The notes: a model not told the origin generated them from the sequence alone. A stretch of DNA of 64,000 nucleotides from Methylobacterium sp. CB376 (GCF_029714205.1 NZ_CP121648.1:2170001-2234000), one strand, 5' to 3'; shown: positions 18,148-28,362, numbered from the stretch's first letter. Numbers and translations: made by a program.

Positions 18148-19551
18148 ATGGGCATCGTCACCCCCGGCATCATACCGGCCTCGGAACTGCTCGGCCCCGG
18201 CGCGGCGCCCGCGCCGGCCTGGCTCGCGCGCTGGACCGGCTTCGCGGCGGATCTCACCCCCGCCGACTTGCCCGCCGCCGTAGTGGAGCGCACCAAGCTC
18301 GTCCTCCTCGACAGTCTCGGGGTGATCGCGGCCGGCCTGCAGGAGCCCGAGTGCCGGGCGCTGGCCGAGCGCCTCGCGGCCCGCCGCCCCGGCCCGGCGC
18401 CGGCGCCCGGCAGCGGGCTTCGCCTCGATCCCCGCGACGCCGCCCTCGTCAACGGCTGCGCCGGCACCGCCCTCGAACTCGACGAGGGCAACCAATATGC
18501 CCGCGGCCATCCGGCGATCCACGTGGTGCCGGCCGCCCTCGCCGCCGCGCAGGACCGCGGGACCGGCGGCCCGGCGCTGCTCGCCGCCATCGCCCTCGGC
18601 TACGAGATCGGTGCGCGCATCGGCATCGCCTCGCGCCTCGCCGTGGCGATGCACCCGCACGGCACCTGGGGCACGGTCGGCGCCGCCCTCGCGGTGGCGC
18701 GCCTCAACGGCGCCGACGCGGCCGGGATCGGCCGGGCGGCCGGCATCGCGGCGACCCTCGGGCTCGCCACCAGCCGGCGCACGATGCTGGAGGGGGCGAC
18801 CATCCGCAATGCCTATGCGGGCTTCTCGAACCAGCTCGGGCTCACCGCCTGGGACCTCGCCGAGAGCGGATTCCTGCCCGAGCGCGACGGCATCGCCACC
18901 GTCTACGGGAGCGTCATCGCCGAGGGCTTCAGCGCCGCGGCGATGATTGAGGATCTCGGCACGCGCTGGGAGATCGCCCGCAACTACTTCAAGCGCCACG
19001 CGGCCTGCCGCTACACCCACGCTGCCCTCGACGCCCTGGCGCGGATCCGCGCCGAGGCCGGGCCGATCGATCCCGGAGCGGTGCGCGCCGTCGAGGTCGC
19101 CACCTATGTCTGGGCGGCGCAGTTCGACCACCCGGCCCCCGCGACGATGCTCGCCGCCAAGTTCTCGCTGCCCTACACGCTCGCCGCCGCCCTGATGCGC
19201 GGAGAGGCCGATGTCGCGGCCTTCCGGCCGGAGGCCCGGGCCGATCCGCGCATCCTGGCGCTCGCCCGCCGGGTGAGCGTGCGGGAGGATCCGGCCATGA
19301 CCGCGCGGCTGCCGGCCTTCCGCCCGGCTCGGGTCACGCTGAGCCTGGCGGATGGGCGCCGCCTCTCGGCGGAGGTCGAGACCAACCGCGGCGACACCGA
19401 GGATCCCTACGCCCCCGAGGAGGTCCGCGCGAAGTTCCGCGCCCTCGCCGGCCCCGTCTGGGGGAGCGCCCGGGCGGACCGCATCGCCGCGGCGGTGGCG
19501 GAGATCGACCGCGCCGCCGACCTCGGGCCGCTCCTCGCCCTGATCGCGTAG
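18148..19551 (+). CDS. MmgE/PrpD family protein
   Basis: A 467-residue cytosolic protein of the 2-methylcitrate dehydratase/cis-aconitate decarboxylase/iminodisuccinate epimerase superfamily. Markers are VVERTKLVLLDSLGVIAAGL near residue 50, NGCAGTALELDEGNQYARGH with the His/Asp active-site region, HPHGTWGTVGAALAVARLNG, and FKRHAACRYTHAALDALARI, which has the PrpD cysteine-arginine motif. The family catalyses dehydration, decarboxylation or epimerisation of tri- and dicarboxylates. The gene follows livF after one base. The role here is probably rearrangement of an unsaturated dicarboxylate or amide; the exact reaction is not predictable. Confidence 0.87.
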   Translation: MGIVTPGIIPASELLGPGAAPAPAWLARWTGFAADLTPADLPAAVVERTKLVLLDSLGVIAAGLQEPECRALAERLAARRPGPAPAPGSGLRLDPRDAALVNGCAGTALELDEGNQYARGHPAIHVVPAALAAAQDRGTGGPALLAAIALGYEIGARIGIASRLAVAMHPHGTWGTVGAALAVARLNGADAAGIGRAAGIAATLGLATSRRTMLEGATIRNAYAGFSNQLGLTAWDLAESGFLPERDGIATVYGSVIAEGFSAAAMIEDLGTRWEIARNYFKRHAACRYTHAALDALARIRAEAGPIDPGAVRAVEVATYVWAAQFDHPAPATMLAAKFSLPYTLAAALMRGEADVAAFRPEARADPRILALARRVSVREDPAMTARLPAFRPARVTLSLADGRRLSAEVETNRGDTEDPYAPEEVRAKFRALAGPVWGSARADRIAAAVAEIDRAADLGPLLALIA

Positions 19552-19614
19552 GCCGCTTTCCCCGCCGCGCGCCGAGACCATCCGCCAAGGACGACAATCA
19601 GGAAGTCCCGCGTC

Positions 19615-20514
19615 ATGTCCCTGAAGTCCCGCCTCGCCGAGGACCGCGTCCTCGTCGCTCCCGGCGTCTACGACGCCCTCACCGCCTCGCTCGCGACCGA
19701 CGCGGGCTTCGAGGCGCTCTACCTCTCGGGCGCGGCCATCGCCTATACCCGGCTCGGCCGGCCCGACATCGGCCTCGTGTCGATGAGCGAGGTCGCCGAG
19801 ACCATCGCGCTGGTGCGCGACCGGGTGGCGACGCCCCTCGTGGTCGATGCCGACAACGGCTACGGCAACGCCCTCAACGTCGAGCGCACGGTGCGGCTGT
19901 TCGAGCGGGCGGGGGCGAGCGCGATCCAGCTCGAGGACCAGAGCTATCCCAAGCGCTGCGGCCATCTCCAGGACAAGAGCCTGATCGGCGCGGCCGAGAT
20001 GGTCGGCAAGATCCGGGCGGCGCTCGATTCCCGGCGCAGCGCCGAGACCCTGGTCGTCGCGCGCACCGACGCGGTGGCGGTGGAGGGGTTCGAGCGCGCC
20101 GTCGAGCGGGCCCGGGCCTACGCGGAGGCCGGCGCCGACGTGCTGTTCGTCGAGGCGCCGCGCTCGGCCGAGCAGCTCGCCGCGGTCACGGCGGCGCTCG
20201 GGCCGGTGCGCCCCCTCGTCGCCAACATGGTCGAGGGCGGCGACACGCCGCTGTCCTCCGCGGCCGATCTCGGGCGCCTCGGCTTCCGGCTGGTGATCTT
20301 TCCCGGCGGCATCGTGCGGGCGCTCGCCCGCACCGCGCAGGCCTATTACGGCTCCCTGGCGCGCAGCGGCACCAACGCGCCCTTCGCCGACCGGATGTTC
20401 GACTTCGCGCAGCTCAACGCCCTGATCGGCACGCCAGAGATGATCGCCCGCGGCCGCTCCTACGAGGGGCCCGCGGGACCGCAGACCGTCCCCGGCCGGG
20501 AGGCCGGCCGATGA
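19615..20514 (+). CDS. Isocitrate lyase/PEP mutase family lyase
   Basis: A 299-residue TIM-barrel enzyme. GVYDALTASLATDAGFEALY opens the barrel, VVDADNGYGNALNVERTV holds the Mg-binding Asp, and PKRCGH at about residues 112-117 carries the catalytic cysteine (C115) found in true C-C lyases such as methylisocitrate lyase and 2,3-dimethylmalate lyase. TLVVARTDA and FPGGIVRALARTAQAYYGSL follow. PEP mutases and hydrolases lack this cysteine, so the protein should cleave a 2-hydroxy-dicarboxylate to pyruvate, glyoxylate or oxaloacetate plus an acid. It overlaps the HyuB start by four bases. Confidence 0.87.
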   Translation: MSLKSRLAEDRVLVAPGVYDALTASLATDAGFEALYLSGAAIAYTRLGRPDIGLVSMSEVAETIALVRDRVATPLVVDADNGYGNALNVERTVRLFERAGASAIQLEDQSYPKRCGHLQDKSLIGAAEMVGKIRAALDSRRSAETLVVARTDAVAVEGFERAVERARAYAEAGADVLFVEAPRSAEQLAAVTAALGPVRPLVANMVEGGDTPLSSAADLGRLGFRLVIFPGGIVRALARTAQAYYGSLARSGTNAPFADRMFDFAQLNALIGTPEMIARGRSYEGPAGPQTVPGREAGR

Positions 20515-22196
20515 CCGCGATCGATCCCGTCACCCTGGCGGTCCTGAAGGGCCGCCTGGAGCAGATCGCCGACGAGATGGACGCGACGCTCTACCGCTCG
20601 GCCTTCAACCCGATCATCGCCGAGGCCCGCGACGCCTGCCACGGCCTCTACCACGCCGAGACCGGGGACACCCTGGTCCAGGGCACCCGGGGCCTGCCGA
20701 TCTTCGTCGGCGCCATGGCCTTCGCGGTGCGCGCGGTGATCGCCAAGGTGGCCCGCGAGGGCGGCCTGGAGCCGGGCGACACGTTCCTGTTCAACGACCC
20801 CTACGCGGGCGGCACCCACCTCAACGATTTCCGGCTGGTGAGGCCGGTCTTCCGCGAGGGCCGGCTGTTCTGCTGGCTCGCCTCGGTCGGCCATTGGCTC
20901 GACATCGGCGGCAACGTCCCGGGCGGCTACAACCCGAAGGCCACCGAGAGCTTCCAGGAAGGCGTGCGCGTCCCGCCCGTCAAGCTGATCGCGGCCGGGC
21001 GCCTCAACCAGGACCTCGTCGACCTCCTCGCCGCCAATTCGCGGGTCCCGGTCTCGAACTGGGGCGACCTCAACGGTCAGCTCAACGCCCTCGACCTCGG
21101 CGAGCGCCGCTTCGCCGCGCTCCTCGACGCGTACGGCGACGCCACGGTGGCGACGGCCTTCGCGGCCTTCTCGGACCGGGCCGAGGCGCTGATGCGCGCC
21201 GCGATCCGGGCGCTGCCGGACGGCACCTTCGCCTTCGCGGACGTCCTCGACAACGACGGCATCGTGGACGCGCCCCTGACCATCGCCCTGGACCTCACGG
21301 TGGAGGGCGACCGGATGAGGCTCGACTTCTCGCGCTCCTCGCCTCCCGCGCAGGGGCCGATCAACATCTCCTACGCGACCGCCGTCGCGGCCTGCTACGT
21401 GGCGCTCAAGCACGTCTTCACCGACGTGCCGGCCAATGCCGGCTGCCTGCGGCCGATCACCTTCGTGATCCCGGACACCACGCTGCTGGGTGCGGGCGCC
21501 CCGAGGCCGATGGCGGGCTACACCGAGACCATCCTGCGGCTGATCGGGGTGGTGTTCGGCGCCCTCGCGCAGGCCGATCCGGCCCGGGCCACCGCGGCGC
21601 CCTTCGGCACGATCAACGCCCTCTCGCTCGCCGGGCACCGCCCGGACGGCAGCCGTTGGGTGATGTTCTCGTTCTTCGGGGGCGGGCTGGGCGGCAACCC
21701 GGAGACGGACGGGCTCAGCCACGCCAACAACCCGATCTCCACCGCGACGATCCCGCCGGTGGAGATCCTCGAGGCGGCCTACCCGGTCCTGTTCACCCAA
21801 TGGGCCCTGCGCCCGGACAGCGCCGGGGCAGGGACCCATCGCGGCGGCCTCGGCGCGGTCTACGAGATCGAGGCCCTGACCGACGCCGACGTGTTCCTGA
21901 TCGGCGAACGCGGCACCGTCCCGCCCTTCGGCGTGGCGGGCGGGCGCCCGGCCGCCCTCAACCGCTTCGCCTGGCAGACGCCGGGGGGCTGGGCGAGCCC
22001 GCCGATGATCTCGAAGGTCACCGACGTGCGCATCCGGGCCGGCGAGCGCGTGCGCCTCGAAACGCCCGGCGGCGGCGGCTGGGGCCCGCCCGCGGAGCGC
22101 GCCCGCGAGGCCCTGCGCCGCGACCTGCGCCTCGGCTACGTCACGCCGGGAGCCGCCGCCCGCGACTACGGCGTCGAACCCGGAGAGGCCCGATGA
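20511..22196 (+). CDS. hyuB: Hydantoinase B / oxoprolinase family subunit
   Basis: A 561-residue HyuB-type subunit. The opening IDPVTLAVLKGRLEQIADEM and the motifs LYHAETGDTLVQGTRGLP, FNDPYAGGTHLNDFRLVRPV and GAGTHRGGLGAVYEIEALT are diagnostic. It forms a complex with HyuA that hydrolyses cyclic amides such as hydantoins or 5-oxoproline, usually with ATP; acetone and acetophenone carboxylases are related. It overlaps both neighbours by four bases, so A and B are made in equal amounts. The metal-binding residues cannot be assigned with certainty. Confidence 0.9.
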   Translation: MTAIDPVTLAVLKGRLEQIADEMDATLYRSAFNPIIAEARDACHGLYHAETGDTLVQGTRGLPIFVGAMAFAVRAVIAKVAREGGLEPGDTFLFNDPYAGGTHLNDFRLVRPVFREGRLFCWLASVGHWLDIGGNVPGGYNPKATESFQEGVRVPPVKLIAAGRLNQDLVDLLAANSRVPVSNWGDLNGQLNALDLGERRFAALLDAYGDATVATAFAAFSDRAEALMRAAIRALPDGTFAFADVLDNDGIVDAPLTIALDLTVEGDRMRLDFSRSSPPAQGPINISYATAVAACYVALKHVFTDVPANAGCLRPITFVIPDTTLLGAGAPRPMAGYTETILRLIGVVFGALAQADPARATAAPFGTINALSLAGHRPDGSRWVMFSFFGGGLGGNPETDGLSHANNPISTATIPPVEILEAAYPVLFTQWALRPDSAGAGTHRGGLGAVYEIEALTDADVFLIGERGTVPPFGVAGGRPAALNRFAWQTPGGWASPPMISKVTDVRIRAGERVRLETPGGGGWGPPAERAREALRRDLRLGYVTPGAAARDYGVEPGEAR

Positions 22197-24265
22197 GCGA
22201 TCCCGCCCGCGCCATCGTCGGCGTCGACGTCGGCGGCACCTTCACCGACCTGTTCCACTACGACGAGGCGAACGGCCGCTTCCGCACCGGCAAGGTGCCC
22301 TCGCACCGCGGCGACGAGGCGGTCGGCTTCCTCGCCGGCCTCAAGGGCTTCGGGCCGGTGGCGGGCCTCGCCTCGATCGTGCACGGCACCACGGTGGGCA
22401 CCAACGCGCTCCTGGAGCGGAAGGGCGCCCGCATCGGCCTCATCACCACGGCGGGCTTCCGCGACGTGCTGGAGATGCGCCGGCGCGACCGGCGCCACAC
22501 CTGGGGCCTGTGGGGCGACTTCGTGCCGGTGGTCGAGCGCGACCTGCGCCTCGAGGTCGATGAGCGCACCCTCGCGGACGGACGCGTGCGCAGGCCGGTG
22601 GACCCGAAGGAGGTCGCGGCGGCCGCCCGCCGGCTCCTGGACCTCGGCGCCGAGGCGCTGGCGATCTGCTTCGTCAACGCCTACGCCAACCCGGAGAACG
22701 AGCGCGCGGCGCTCGCCGCCGCGGCCGCCGTCTGGCCGAACGGGCACGTCGCCTGCTCGTCGGACATCCTGCCGGAGATCCGGGAATTCGAGCGCACCTC
22801 GACCACGGTGCTCAACGCCTACCTTCAGCCGGTGGTCGGGACCTATCTGGGCAAGCTCGACGCGGCGCTCGCCGCCGAGGACTTCGCCGGCCGCTTCCAC
22901 ATCGTCCAGTCGAACGGCGGCGTGATGTCCACCGCCACCGCGCGCCGGCTCCCGGTGCGCACGGCCCTCTCCGGGCCGGCTGCGGGGGTCATCGCGGCGG
23001 CGGCGATCGCGCAGGCCGCGGGCTTCCCGAACGTGATCACCGGCGACCTCGGAGGCACCTCGTTCGACGTCTCCCTGGTGGTCGGGGGCGAGACCGCCCT
23101 CGCGGCCCAGACGGTGATCGATTTCGGCCTCGTGATCCGCACGCCGATGATCGAGATCAGCACGATCGGGGCCGGCGGGGGCTCGATCGCCCGGGTCGAT
23201 GCGGGCGGGCTCCTGCAGGTCGGGCCCGAGAGCGCCGGCTCGCGGCCGGGTCCGGTCTGCTACGGCCAGGGCAACGCGCGGCCCACCCTCACCGACGCCA
23301 ACGTGGTGCTCGGGCGCATCAACGCCGAGCGGCCGATCGGCGGGGCGCTCGCCCGCCTCGACGTGGGGGCCGCCCGCGCCGCCATCGCGGCGCACGTCGC
23401 CGAACCCCTCGGCCTCGACGTGATGGCGGCGGCCGAGGCGATCGTGCGGGTGGCGGACGCCAAGATGGCGGGGGCGATCCGCCTCGTCTCGATCGAGCGC
23501 GGCTACGACCCGCAGACCTTCGCGGCGGTCCCGTTCGGCGGCGGCGGCGCCCTGCACGTGGGGGCGCTGATCAAGGACGTCGGTCTGAAGGGAGCCCTGG
23601 TGCCGCGTTTTCCCGGCGTCACCTCGGCGCTCGGCTGCGTCATCGCCGACATCCGCCACGATCAGGTCCGGACCCTGAACCTCGCCCTCGACGGCCTCGA
23701 TGCCGCCTCCCTCGACGCCCGCATGGTGGCGGAGGCCGGTGCCGCCCGCGCGGTGGTCGAGGCGGCCGGCCTGACCGTGTCGCGCATCGACACGGTGTTC
23801 GCGCTCGACATGCACTATGCCGGCCAGACCCACACGGTGGCGGTGCCGCTGCCCGTCCGGGTGACGGAGGGCACCACGGGGGTGAGCGCGGCGCTGATCC
23901 ACGCGGCGTTCGAGGACGCCTACCGGACCTCGTTCAGCCGGCTCCTGCCCGGGGTGCCGGCCCGGATCGTCAACCTGCGCACCGCCGCCATCGGCCGGCG
24001 GCCGCATTTCGATCTCGCGGCCCTGGCGCCCGGCCCGGACGCCTCGTTCGAGGCCGCCCGCCGCGGCAGCCGGCCGGTGTGGTTCGACGGCGCGTGGCAC
24101 GAGGCGGCCGTGTTCGCGCGGCTCGACCTGCCGGTCGGGGCGGAGATCCCCGGCCCGGCGATCCTGGAGCAGCCGGACGCCACCACGGTCATCGATCCCG
24201 ACCTGACCGCGCGGATCGACCGGCTGGGCAACGTCGTGGTCACCCGGACAGGCGAGGCCGCATGA
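22193..24265 (+). CDS. hyuA: Hydantoinase A / oxoprolinase family subunit
   Basis: A 690-residue ATP-binding subunit. It starts at the ATGA overlap with IVGVDVGGTFTDLFHYDE, the phosphate-binding loop of the acetate/sugar kinase-actin fold. VHGTTVGTNALLERKGARIG lies near residue 65, followed by REFERTSTTVLNAYLQPVVG, GPAAGVIAAAAIAQAAGFPN and the GGTSFDVSLV phosphate-binding motif. The C-terminal domain with VPFGGGGALHVGALIKDVG is complete. HyuA supplies ATP-dependent activation of the ring amide. The longer open frame upstream of 22193 is a shadow of hyuB. Confidence 0.92.
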   Translation: MSDPARAIVGVDVGGTFTDLFHYDEANGRFRTGKVPSHRGDEAVGFLAGLKGFGPVAGLASIVHGTTVGTNALLERKGARIGLITTAGFRDVLEMRRRDRRHTWGLWGDFVPVVERDLRLEVDERTLADGRVRRPVDPKEVAAAARRLLDLGAEALAICFVNAYANPENERAALAAAAAVWPNGHVACSSDILPEIREFERTSTTVLNAYLQPVVGTYLGKLDAALAAEDFAGRFHIVQSNGGVMSTATARRLPVRTALSGPAAGVIAAAAIAQAAGFPNVITGDLGGTSFDVSLVVGGETALAAQTVIDFGLVIRTPMIEISTIGAGGGSIARVDAGGLLQVGPESAGSRPGPVCYGQGNARPTLTDANVVLGRINAERPIGGALARLDVGAARAAIAAHVAEPLGLDVMAAAEAIVRVADAKMAGAIRLVSIERGYDPQTFAAVPFGGGGALHVGALIKDVGLKGALVPRFPGVTSALGCVIADIRHDQVRTLNLALDGLDAASLDARMVAEAGAARAVVEAAGLTVSRIDTVFALDMHYAGQTHTVAVPLPVRVTEGTTGVSAALIHAAFEDAYRTSFSRLLPGVPARIVNLRTAAIGRRPHFDLAALAPGPDASFEAARRGSRPVWFDGAWHEAAVFARLDLPVGAEIPGPAILEQPDATTVIDPDLTARIDRLGNVVVTRTGEAA

Positions 24266-24885
24266 GCGACGCCACGATCCCCCTGGCGCGCACCGCGCTC
24301 CTGATCTGCGATCTCCAGAACGACTTCCTGCACCCGGACGGCGCCTACGGCCGGGCCGGGCAGGCGGCGCCCGAGATCGCCGCCCTGCCGGCGCGGCTGA
24401 AGCCCCTCGCGGACGCGCTCCGGGCGCGGGGCGGCTTCGTCGTCTCGACCCACTTCACCCTGGTGCCGGGCCGGGGCGGCGAGCCGTTGATCTCCCCCCA
24501 CCTGCGCGCACTGCGCCCGTTCCTGACGCGGGGCGACTTCCTGCCCGGCGCCTGGGGACACGCCCTGGTGGACGACCTGCAGCCCGCCGACCTCACGGTC
24601 GAGAAGGTCGCCTACTCGGCCTTCTACATGACGCGGCTCGAATGGGTCCTGCGCAAGTGCGGCATCGAGCGGCTGATCGTGTCCGGCATCGTCACCAACG
24701 GCGGCGTCGCCTCGACGGTGCGTGACGCCCACGTGCGCGACTTCGCGGTGACGCTGCTGTCGGATGGCTGCGCGGCCTTCTCGGCCGAGGTCCACGAGAC
24801 CGCCGTCGAGGCCCTGCGCCCGGTCTGCCGGGTGGCGACGGTCGCCGAGATCCTGGCTGAGATCATGGCGGAGACCGGCGCATGA
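24262..24885 (+). CDS. Cysteine hydrolase, isochorismatase-like amidase
   Basis: A 207-residue single-domain hydrolase. ALLICDLQNDFLHPDGAYG carries the catalytic aspartate (about D18). The lysine is in LTVEKVAYSAFYMT. The nucleophile position, normally GxxTxxCVxxT, reads IVSGIVTNGGVASTVRDAHV: glycine (in NGG) stands where cysteine is expected. The family includes maleamate amidase, N-carbamoylsarcosine amidase and nicotinamidase. It may be a true amidase with shifted chemistry or, like isochorismatase itself, a cysteine-independent hydrolase. The position between HyuA and the FAD enzyme suggests it acts on the half-amide produced by ring opening. Confidence 0.82.
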   Translation: MSDATIPLARTALLICDLQNDFLHPDGAYGRAGQAAPEIAALPARLKPLADALRARGGFVVSTHFTLVPGRGGEPLISPHLRALRPFLTRGDFLPGAWGHALVDDLQPADLTVEKVAYSAFYMTRLEWVLRKCGIERLIVSGIVTNGGVASTVRDAHVRDFAVTLLSDGCAAFSAEVHETAVEALRPVCRVATVAEILAEIMAETGA

Positions 24886-26276
24886 CCGTCGCCTGCGCCG
24901 AGGGCGTCGCCTTCGCCGCTGCCGTGCCGGTCGCGGTGATCGGCGCGGGTGCCGCCGGCCTCGTGGCGGCGCTCGCCGCCCGCGAGGCCGGCGCCGAGGT
25001 GCTGGTGCTGGAGCGCGATCCCGTGCCGCGCGGCTCGACCGCGCTCTCGGCCGGCCTGATCCCGGCCCCCTTCACGCGGTGGCAGCGGGCGGCCGGCATC
25101 GCCGACAGCCCGGAGGACTTCGCCGCCGACATCATGGCGAAGGCCGGGAGCGAGCCCGACCCCGGTCTGGTCCGCCTCCTGACCCGGACCATCGGCCCGG
25201 CCCTCGAATGGCTCGCCGACCGCCACGGCCTCGACCTGTCGGTGATCACCGACTTCCGCTACCCGGGCCACCGCGTCCATCGCATGCACGGCCTGCCGAG
25301 CCGCTCCGGCGAGGAATTGGTCGACCGCCTGCGCGCCGCCGTCGAGGCCGCAGACATCCCGATCCTGTGCGGGGCCGCCGTCGACACCCTGTTCGCCGGG
25401 CCGGGGACGATCCGGGGGCTCGGCCTCGTGCGCCCCGACGGCACGCGGGACACGCTCGCCTGCGCGGCGCTGGTGCTCGCCTGCAACGGCTACGGCGGCA
25501 ACAAGGCCCTGGTCGCCCGCCACGTGCCGGAGCTCGCGGGCGCCCTGTATTTCGGCCACGAGGGCAATCGCGGCGACGCGCTGCTCTGGGGCGAGGCGCT
25601 CGGCGCGGCGACCCGCCACCTCTCCGGCCACCAGGGCCATGGCTCGGTGGCGCACCCGCACGGCATCCTGATCACCTGGGCGACGGTCACCGAGGGCGGC
25701 TTCCAGGTGAATGCCGAGGGCCGCCGCTTCGCGGACGAGAGCCGCGGCTATTCCGAGCAGGCCGCCGAGGTGCTGCGCCAGCCCGGCGGCACCGCCGTGA
25801 CGGTGTTCGACGCCCGCATCGCCGGCATCGCCGCCCAGTTCGAGGATTTCCGCCGGGCGCAGGACGCGGGCGCGATCGTGGCGGCCGACACCGTTGCGGA
25901 TCTCGCCGCCCGCCTCCACCTCCCGGAGGACGCGCTGGCCGCCACCCTGGCCGAGGTCGAGGCGCTCAAGGAAGCGGGCGGGCGCGACGCTTTCGGACGC
26001 TCCTTCGCGGGCGTGCCGGCGCTCGTTGCGCCCTATCGGGCGGTGCGGGTCACCGGCGCCCTGTTCCACACCCAGGGCGGCCTCGTTGTGGACGACGCGG
26101 CCCGGGTGCTCACGGCGGCGGGCGGCGCGATCCCGAACCTGTTCGCCGCCGGGGGCGCGGCCTGCGGCGTGTCGGGGACCGGGCCGGGCGGCTACCTGTC
26201 GGGCAACGGGCTCCTGGCGGCGGTGGCGCTCGGCCGCGTCGCCGGGGCGAGCGCCGGCGCGCTCGCTGCCGGCTGA
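24882..26276 (+). CDS. FAD-dependent oxidoreductase, fumarate reductase/succinate dehydrogenase flavoprotein type
   Basis: A 464-residue flavoprotein. The N-terminal dinucleotide fold has [20 protein letters not shown] near residue 17. The capping domain contains [20 protein letters not shown], and the conserved C-terminal FAD loop is [19 protein letters not shown]. This is the FAD_binding_2 family, which includes fumarate reductase, 3-ketosteroid 1-dehydrogenase and tricarballylate dehydrogenase. It lacks a signal sequence. It could introduce or remove the C=C bond alpha to a carboxylate or carbonyl, feeding the LeuC/LeuD hydratase encoded next. Confidence 0.87.
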   Translation: MTVACAEGVAFAAAVPVAVIGAGAAGLVAALAAREAGAEVLVLERDPVPRGSTALSAGLIPAPFTRWQRAAGIADSPEDFAADIMAKAGSEPDPGLVRLLTRTIGPALEWLADRHGLDLSVITDFRYPGHRVHRMHGLPSRSGEELVDRLRAAVEAADIPILCGAAVDTLFAGPGTIRGLGLVRPDGTRDTLACAALVLACNGYGGNKALVARHVPELAGALYFGHEGNRGDALLWGEALGAATRHLSGHQGHGSVAHPHGILITWATVTEGGFQVNAEGRRFADESRGYSEQAAEVLRQPGGTAVTVFDARIAGIAAQFEDFRRAQDAGAIVAADTVADLAARLHLPEDALAATLAEVEALKEAGGRDAFGRSFAGVPALVAPYRAVRVTGALFHTQGGLVVDDAARVLTAAGGAIPNLFAAGGAACGVSGTGPGGYLSGNGLLAAVALGRVAGASAGALAAG

Positions 26277-26298
26277 CGAGACACCGGGAGGAGGCTCC

Positions 26299-27705
26299 AT
26301 GACCCAGACGCCCCGCACCCTGTTCGACAAGGTCTGGGACGCGCACGTGATGGCCGCGCGCCCGGACGGGCAGGCCCTGCTCGCCATCGACCGGCACCTG
26401 CTGCACGAGGGCTCGTTCCACGCCTTCGGGATGATCGACCATGCCGGGCGGGCGGTGCGCCGGCCCGACCTGACCTTCGCGATCGCCGACCATTACGTGC
26501 CCTCGCGCGGGCGCGACCGCCCGATTCCCGATCCCGAGATCGCCGCCATGGTGTCGGGCCTCGCCGAGAACGCGGCCCGCCACGGCATCCGCCACTTCGG
26601 CCTCGACGATCCGGGCCAGGGCATCGTGCACGTGCTCGCCCCCGAGCAGGGCCTGACCCTGCCGGGCCTCACGATCGTGTGCGGGGATTCCCACACCTCG
26701 ACCCACGGGGCCTTCGGGGCGCTCGGCTTCGGGATCGGGGCGACCGAGGTCGCGCACGTGCTGGCCACCCAGGCGCTCTGGCAGCGCCGGCCCAAGACCC
26801 TGCGCGTGACCATCGACGGGACGCTCGGCGTCCACGTCACCGCCAAGGACGTCATCCTGGCCATCATCGGCCGCATCGGGGCGGGCGGCGCGGTCGGGCA
26901 CGTGCTCGAATACGCCGGCAGCGCGATCCGCGCCCTGTCGATGGAGGGGCGGCTGACCATCTGCAACATGTCGATCGAGGCGGGTGCGCGCGCCGGGATG
27001 GTCGCCCCGGACGACACGACCTTCGCGTTCCTCGACGGGCGGCCCTTCGCGCCGAAGGGCGAGACCTTCGCGCGGGCCGTGGCGGCGTGGCGGCGCCTGC
27101 CGAGCGATCCCGGCGCGCGCTTCGACCGCGAGGAGAGCCTCGAGGCGGGCGCCATCGCCCCGACCGTCACCTGGGGCACCAGCCCCGAGACGGCGGTGCC
27201 GGTGACCGGCACCGTGCCCGATCCGGCGGCCGAGTCCGATCTCGGCCGCGCCGGCCAGATGCGGGCGATGCTCGACTACATGGCGCTCGCGCCCGGGACG
27301 CCCCTCGAAGCGGTGACCATCGACCGGGTGTTCATCGGCTCCTGCACCAATGCGCGCATCGAGGACCTGCGCGCCGCGGCCAGCGTGCTGCGCGGCCGGC
27401 GCGCGGCGGTGCCGGGCCTCGTGGTGCCCGGCTCCGGCCCCGTGCGCCGGCAGGCGGAGGCCGAAGGGCTCGACGCGGTGTTCCGGGAGGCCGGCCTCGA
27501 ATGGGGCGAGCCGGGCTGCTCGATGTGCGTCGGCATCAACGGCGACCTCGTGCCGCCGGGCGAGCGATGCGCCTCGACCACCAACCGCAACTTCCCGGGC
27601 CGCCAGGGCCCGAACGCGCGCACCCACCTGATGAGCCCGGCCATGGCGGCCGCCGCGGCCCTGACCGGCCGCCTCACCGACGTCCGCCGCCTCGGAGCGC
27701 CCTGA
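26299..27705 (+). CDS. leuC: 3-isopropylmalate dehydratase-like hydratase, large subunit
   Basis: A 468-residue aconitase-superfamily subunit with GGGAGGAGG six bases upstream of the [23 protein letters not shown] contains the substrate histidines. Three iron-sulfur cysteines are at C349 (in [10 protein letters not shown]), C407 and C410 (in GCSMCVGIN), so the 4Fe-4S cluster should be intact. The pair LeuC/LeuD interconverts hydroxy-dicarboxylates and unsaturated dicarboxylates; close relatives act on citraconate, maleate or dimethylmaleate. Its place at the end of a catabolic operon argues against leucine synthesis. Confidence 0.88.
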   Translation: MTQTPRTLFDKVWDAHVMAARPDGQALLAIDRHLLHEGSFHAFGMIDHAGRAVRRPDLTFAIADHYVPSRGRDRPIPDPEIAAMVSGLAENAARHGIRHFGLDDPGQGIVHVLAPEQGLTLPGLTIVCGDSHTSTHGAFGALGFGIGATEVAHVLATQALWQRRPKTLRVTIDGTLGVHVTAKDVILAIIGRIGAGGAVGHVLEYAGSAIRALSMEGRLTICNMSIEAGARAGMVAPDDTTFAFLDGRPFAPKGETFARAVAAWRRLPSDPGARFDREESLEAGAIAPTVTWGTSPETAVPVTGTVPDPAAESDLGRAGQMRAMLDYMALAPGTPLEAVTIDRVFIGSCTNARIEDLRAAASVLRGRRAAVPGLVVPGSGPVRRQAEAEGLDAVFREAGLEWGEPGCSMCVGINGDLVPPGERCASTTNRNFPGRQGPNARTHLMSPAMAAAAALTGRLTDVRRLGAP

Positions 27706-27707
27706 CG

Positions 27708-28310
27708 ATGCAGCCCTTCACGACCCTCACGGCGGTGGCGATCCCTCTCGGCGTCGCCAACGTCGACACCGACCAGATCCTTCCCGCCCGCTTCCTCAAG
27801 AAGCCGCGCAGCGCCGGCTACGGCGCCTTCCTGTTCCACGACGAGCGTCGCCGGGGCGACGCGATGCTCCTCGACGCGCCCGCCTACGCGGGCGCCGGGA
27901 TCCTGGTCGCGGGTCGCAATTTCGGCTGCGGCTCCAGTCGCGAGGGTGCGGTCTACGCCCTCGTGGACGGCGGCATCCGCTGCGTGATCGCCCCGAGCTT
28001 CGGCGACATCTTCGCCTCGAATGCCGCCAAGAACGGCCTCCTCACCGTCGCGCTGCCGGAGGAGGTCGCGGCGGCGCTGAGGGCGCGCCTCGCCGCCGCC
28101 CCGGGCGCGACGCTCACGGTCGACCTGCCGGCCGAGCGCATCACCGATCCCGACGGTGCCGTGATCCCCTTCGCGATCGACCCGTTCCGCAAGCGCTGCC
28201 TCGTCGAGGGGCTGGACGACATCGACCTGACCCTGGCGCACGCGGCGGCGATCGACGCCTACGACGCGCGGGCAGAGCGCGAGACGCCGTGGCGGATCCC
28301 GCCGATGTAG
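27708..28310 (+). CDS. leuD: 3-isopropylmalate dehydratase-like hydratase, small subunit
   Basis: A 200-residue swivel-domain subunit starting MQPFTTLTAVAIPLGVANVD, two bases after the large-subunit stop. TDQILPARFLKK and FGCGSSREGAVYALVDGG hold the substrate-binding serine and arginine, and IDPFRKRCLVEGLDDIDLTL is typical of LeuD near the C-terminus. It caps the active site of the large subunit. It is the last gene of the 15-kb operon. Confidence 0.9.
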   Translation: MQPFTTLTAVAIPLGVANVDTDQILPARFLKKPRSAGYGAFLFHDERRRGDAMLLDAPAYAGAGILVAGRNFGCGSSREGAVYALVDGGIRCVIAPSFGDIFASNAAKNGLLTVALPEEVAAALRARLAAAPGATLTVDLPAERITDPDGAVIPFAIDPFRKRCLVEGLDDIDLTLAHAAAIDAYDARAERETPWRIPPM

Positions 28311-28338
28311 ACGGGCGGCGGAGCGGCCGTCGCCGGGC

Positions 28339-28362
28339 CTGCCCGGTCGCGAGGCCGGGCAG
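28339..28362 (+). terminator. GC-rich hairpin after the catabolic operon
   Basis: CTGCCCGG and CCGGGCAG form an 8-bp stem with an 8-base loop, 29 bases beyond the LeuD stop. No T-run follows, so its efficiency as a terminator is uncertain. Confidence 0.35.

Noticed and set aside
26299..28310. Leucine biosynthesis leuCD
   Set aside because: The genes are distal in a catabolic operon with an importer and GntR regulator, with no leuA or leuB nearby; a catabolic hydratase fits better.
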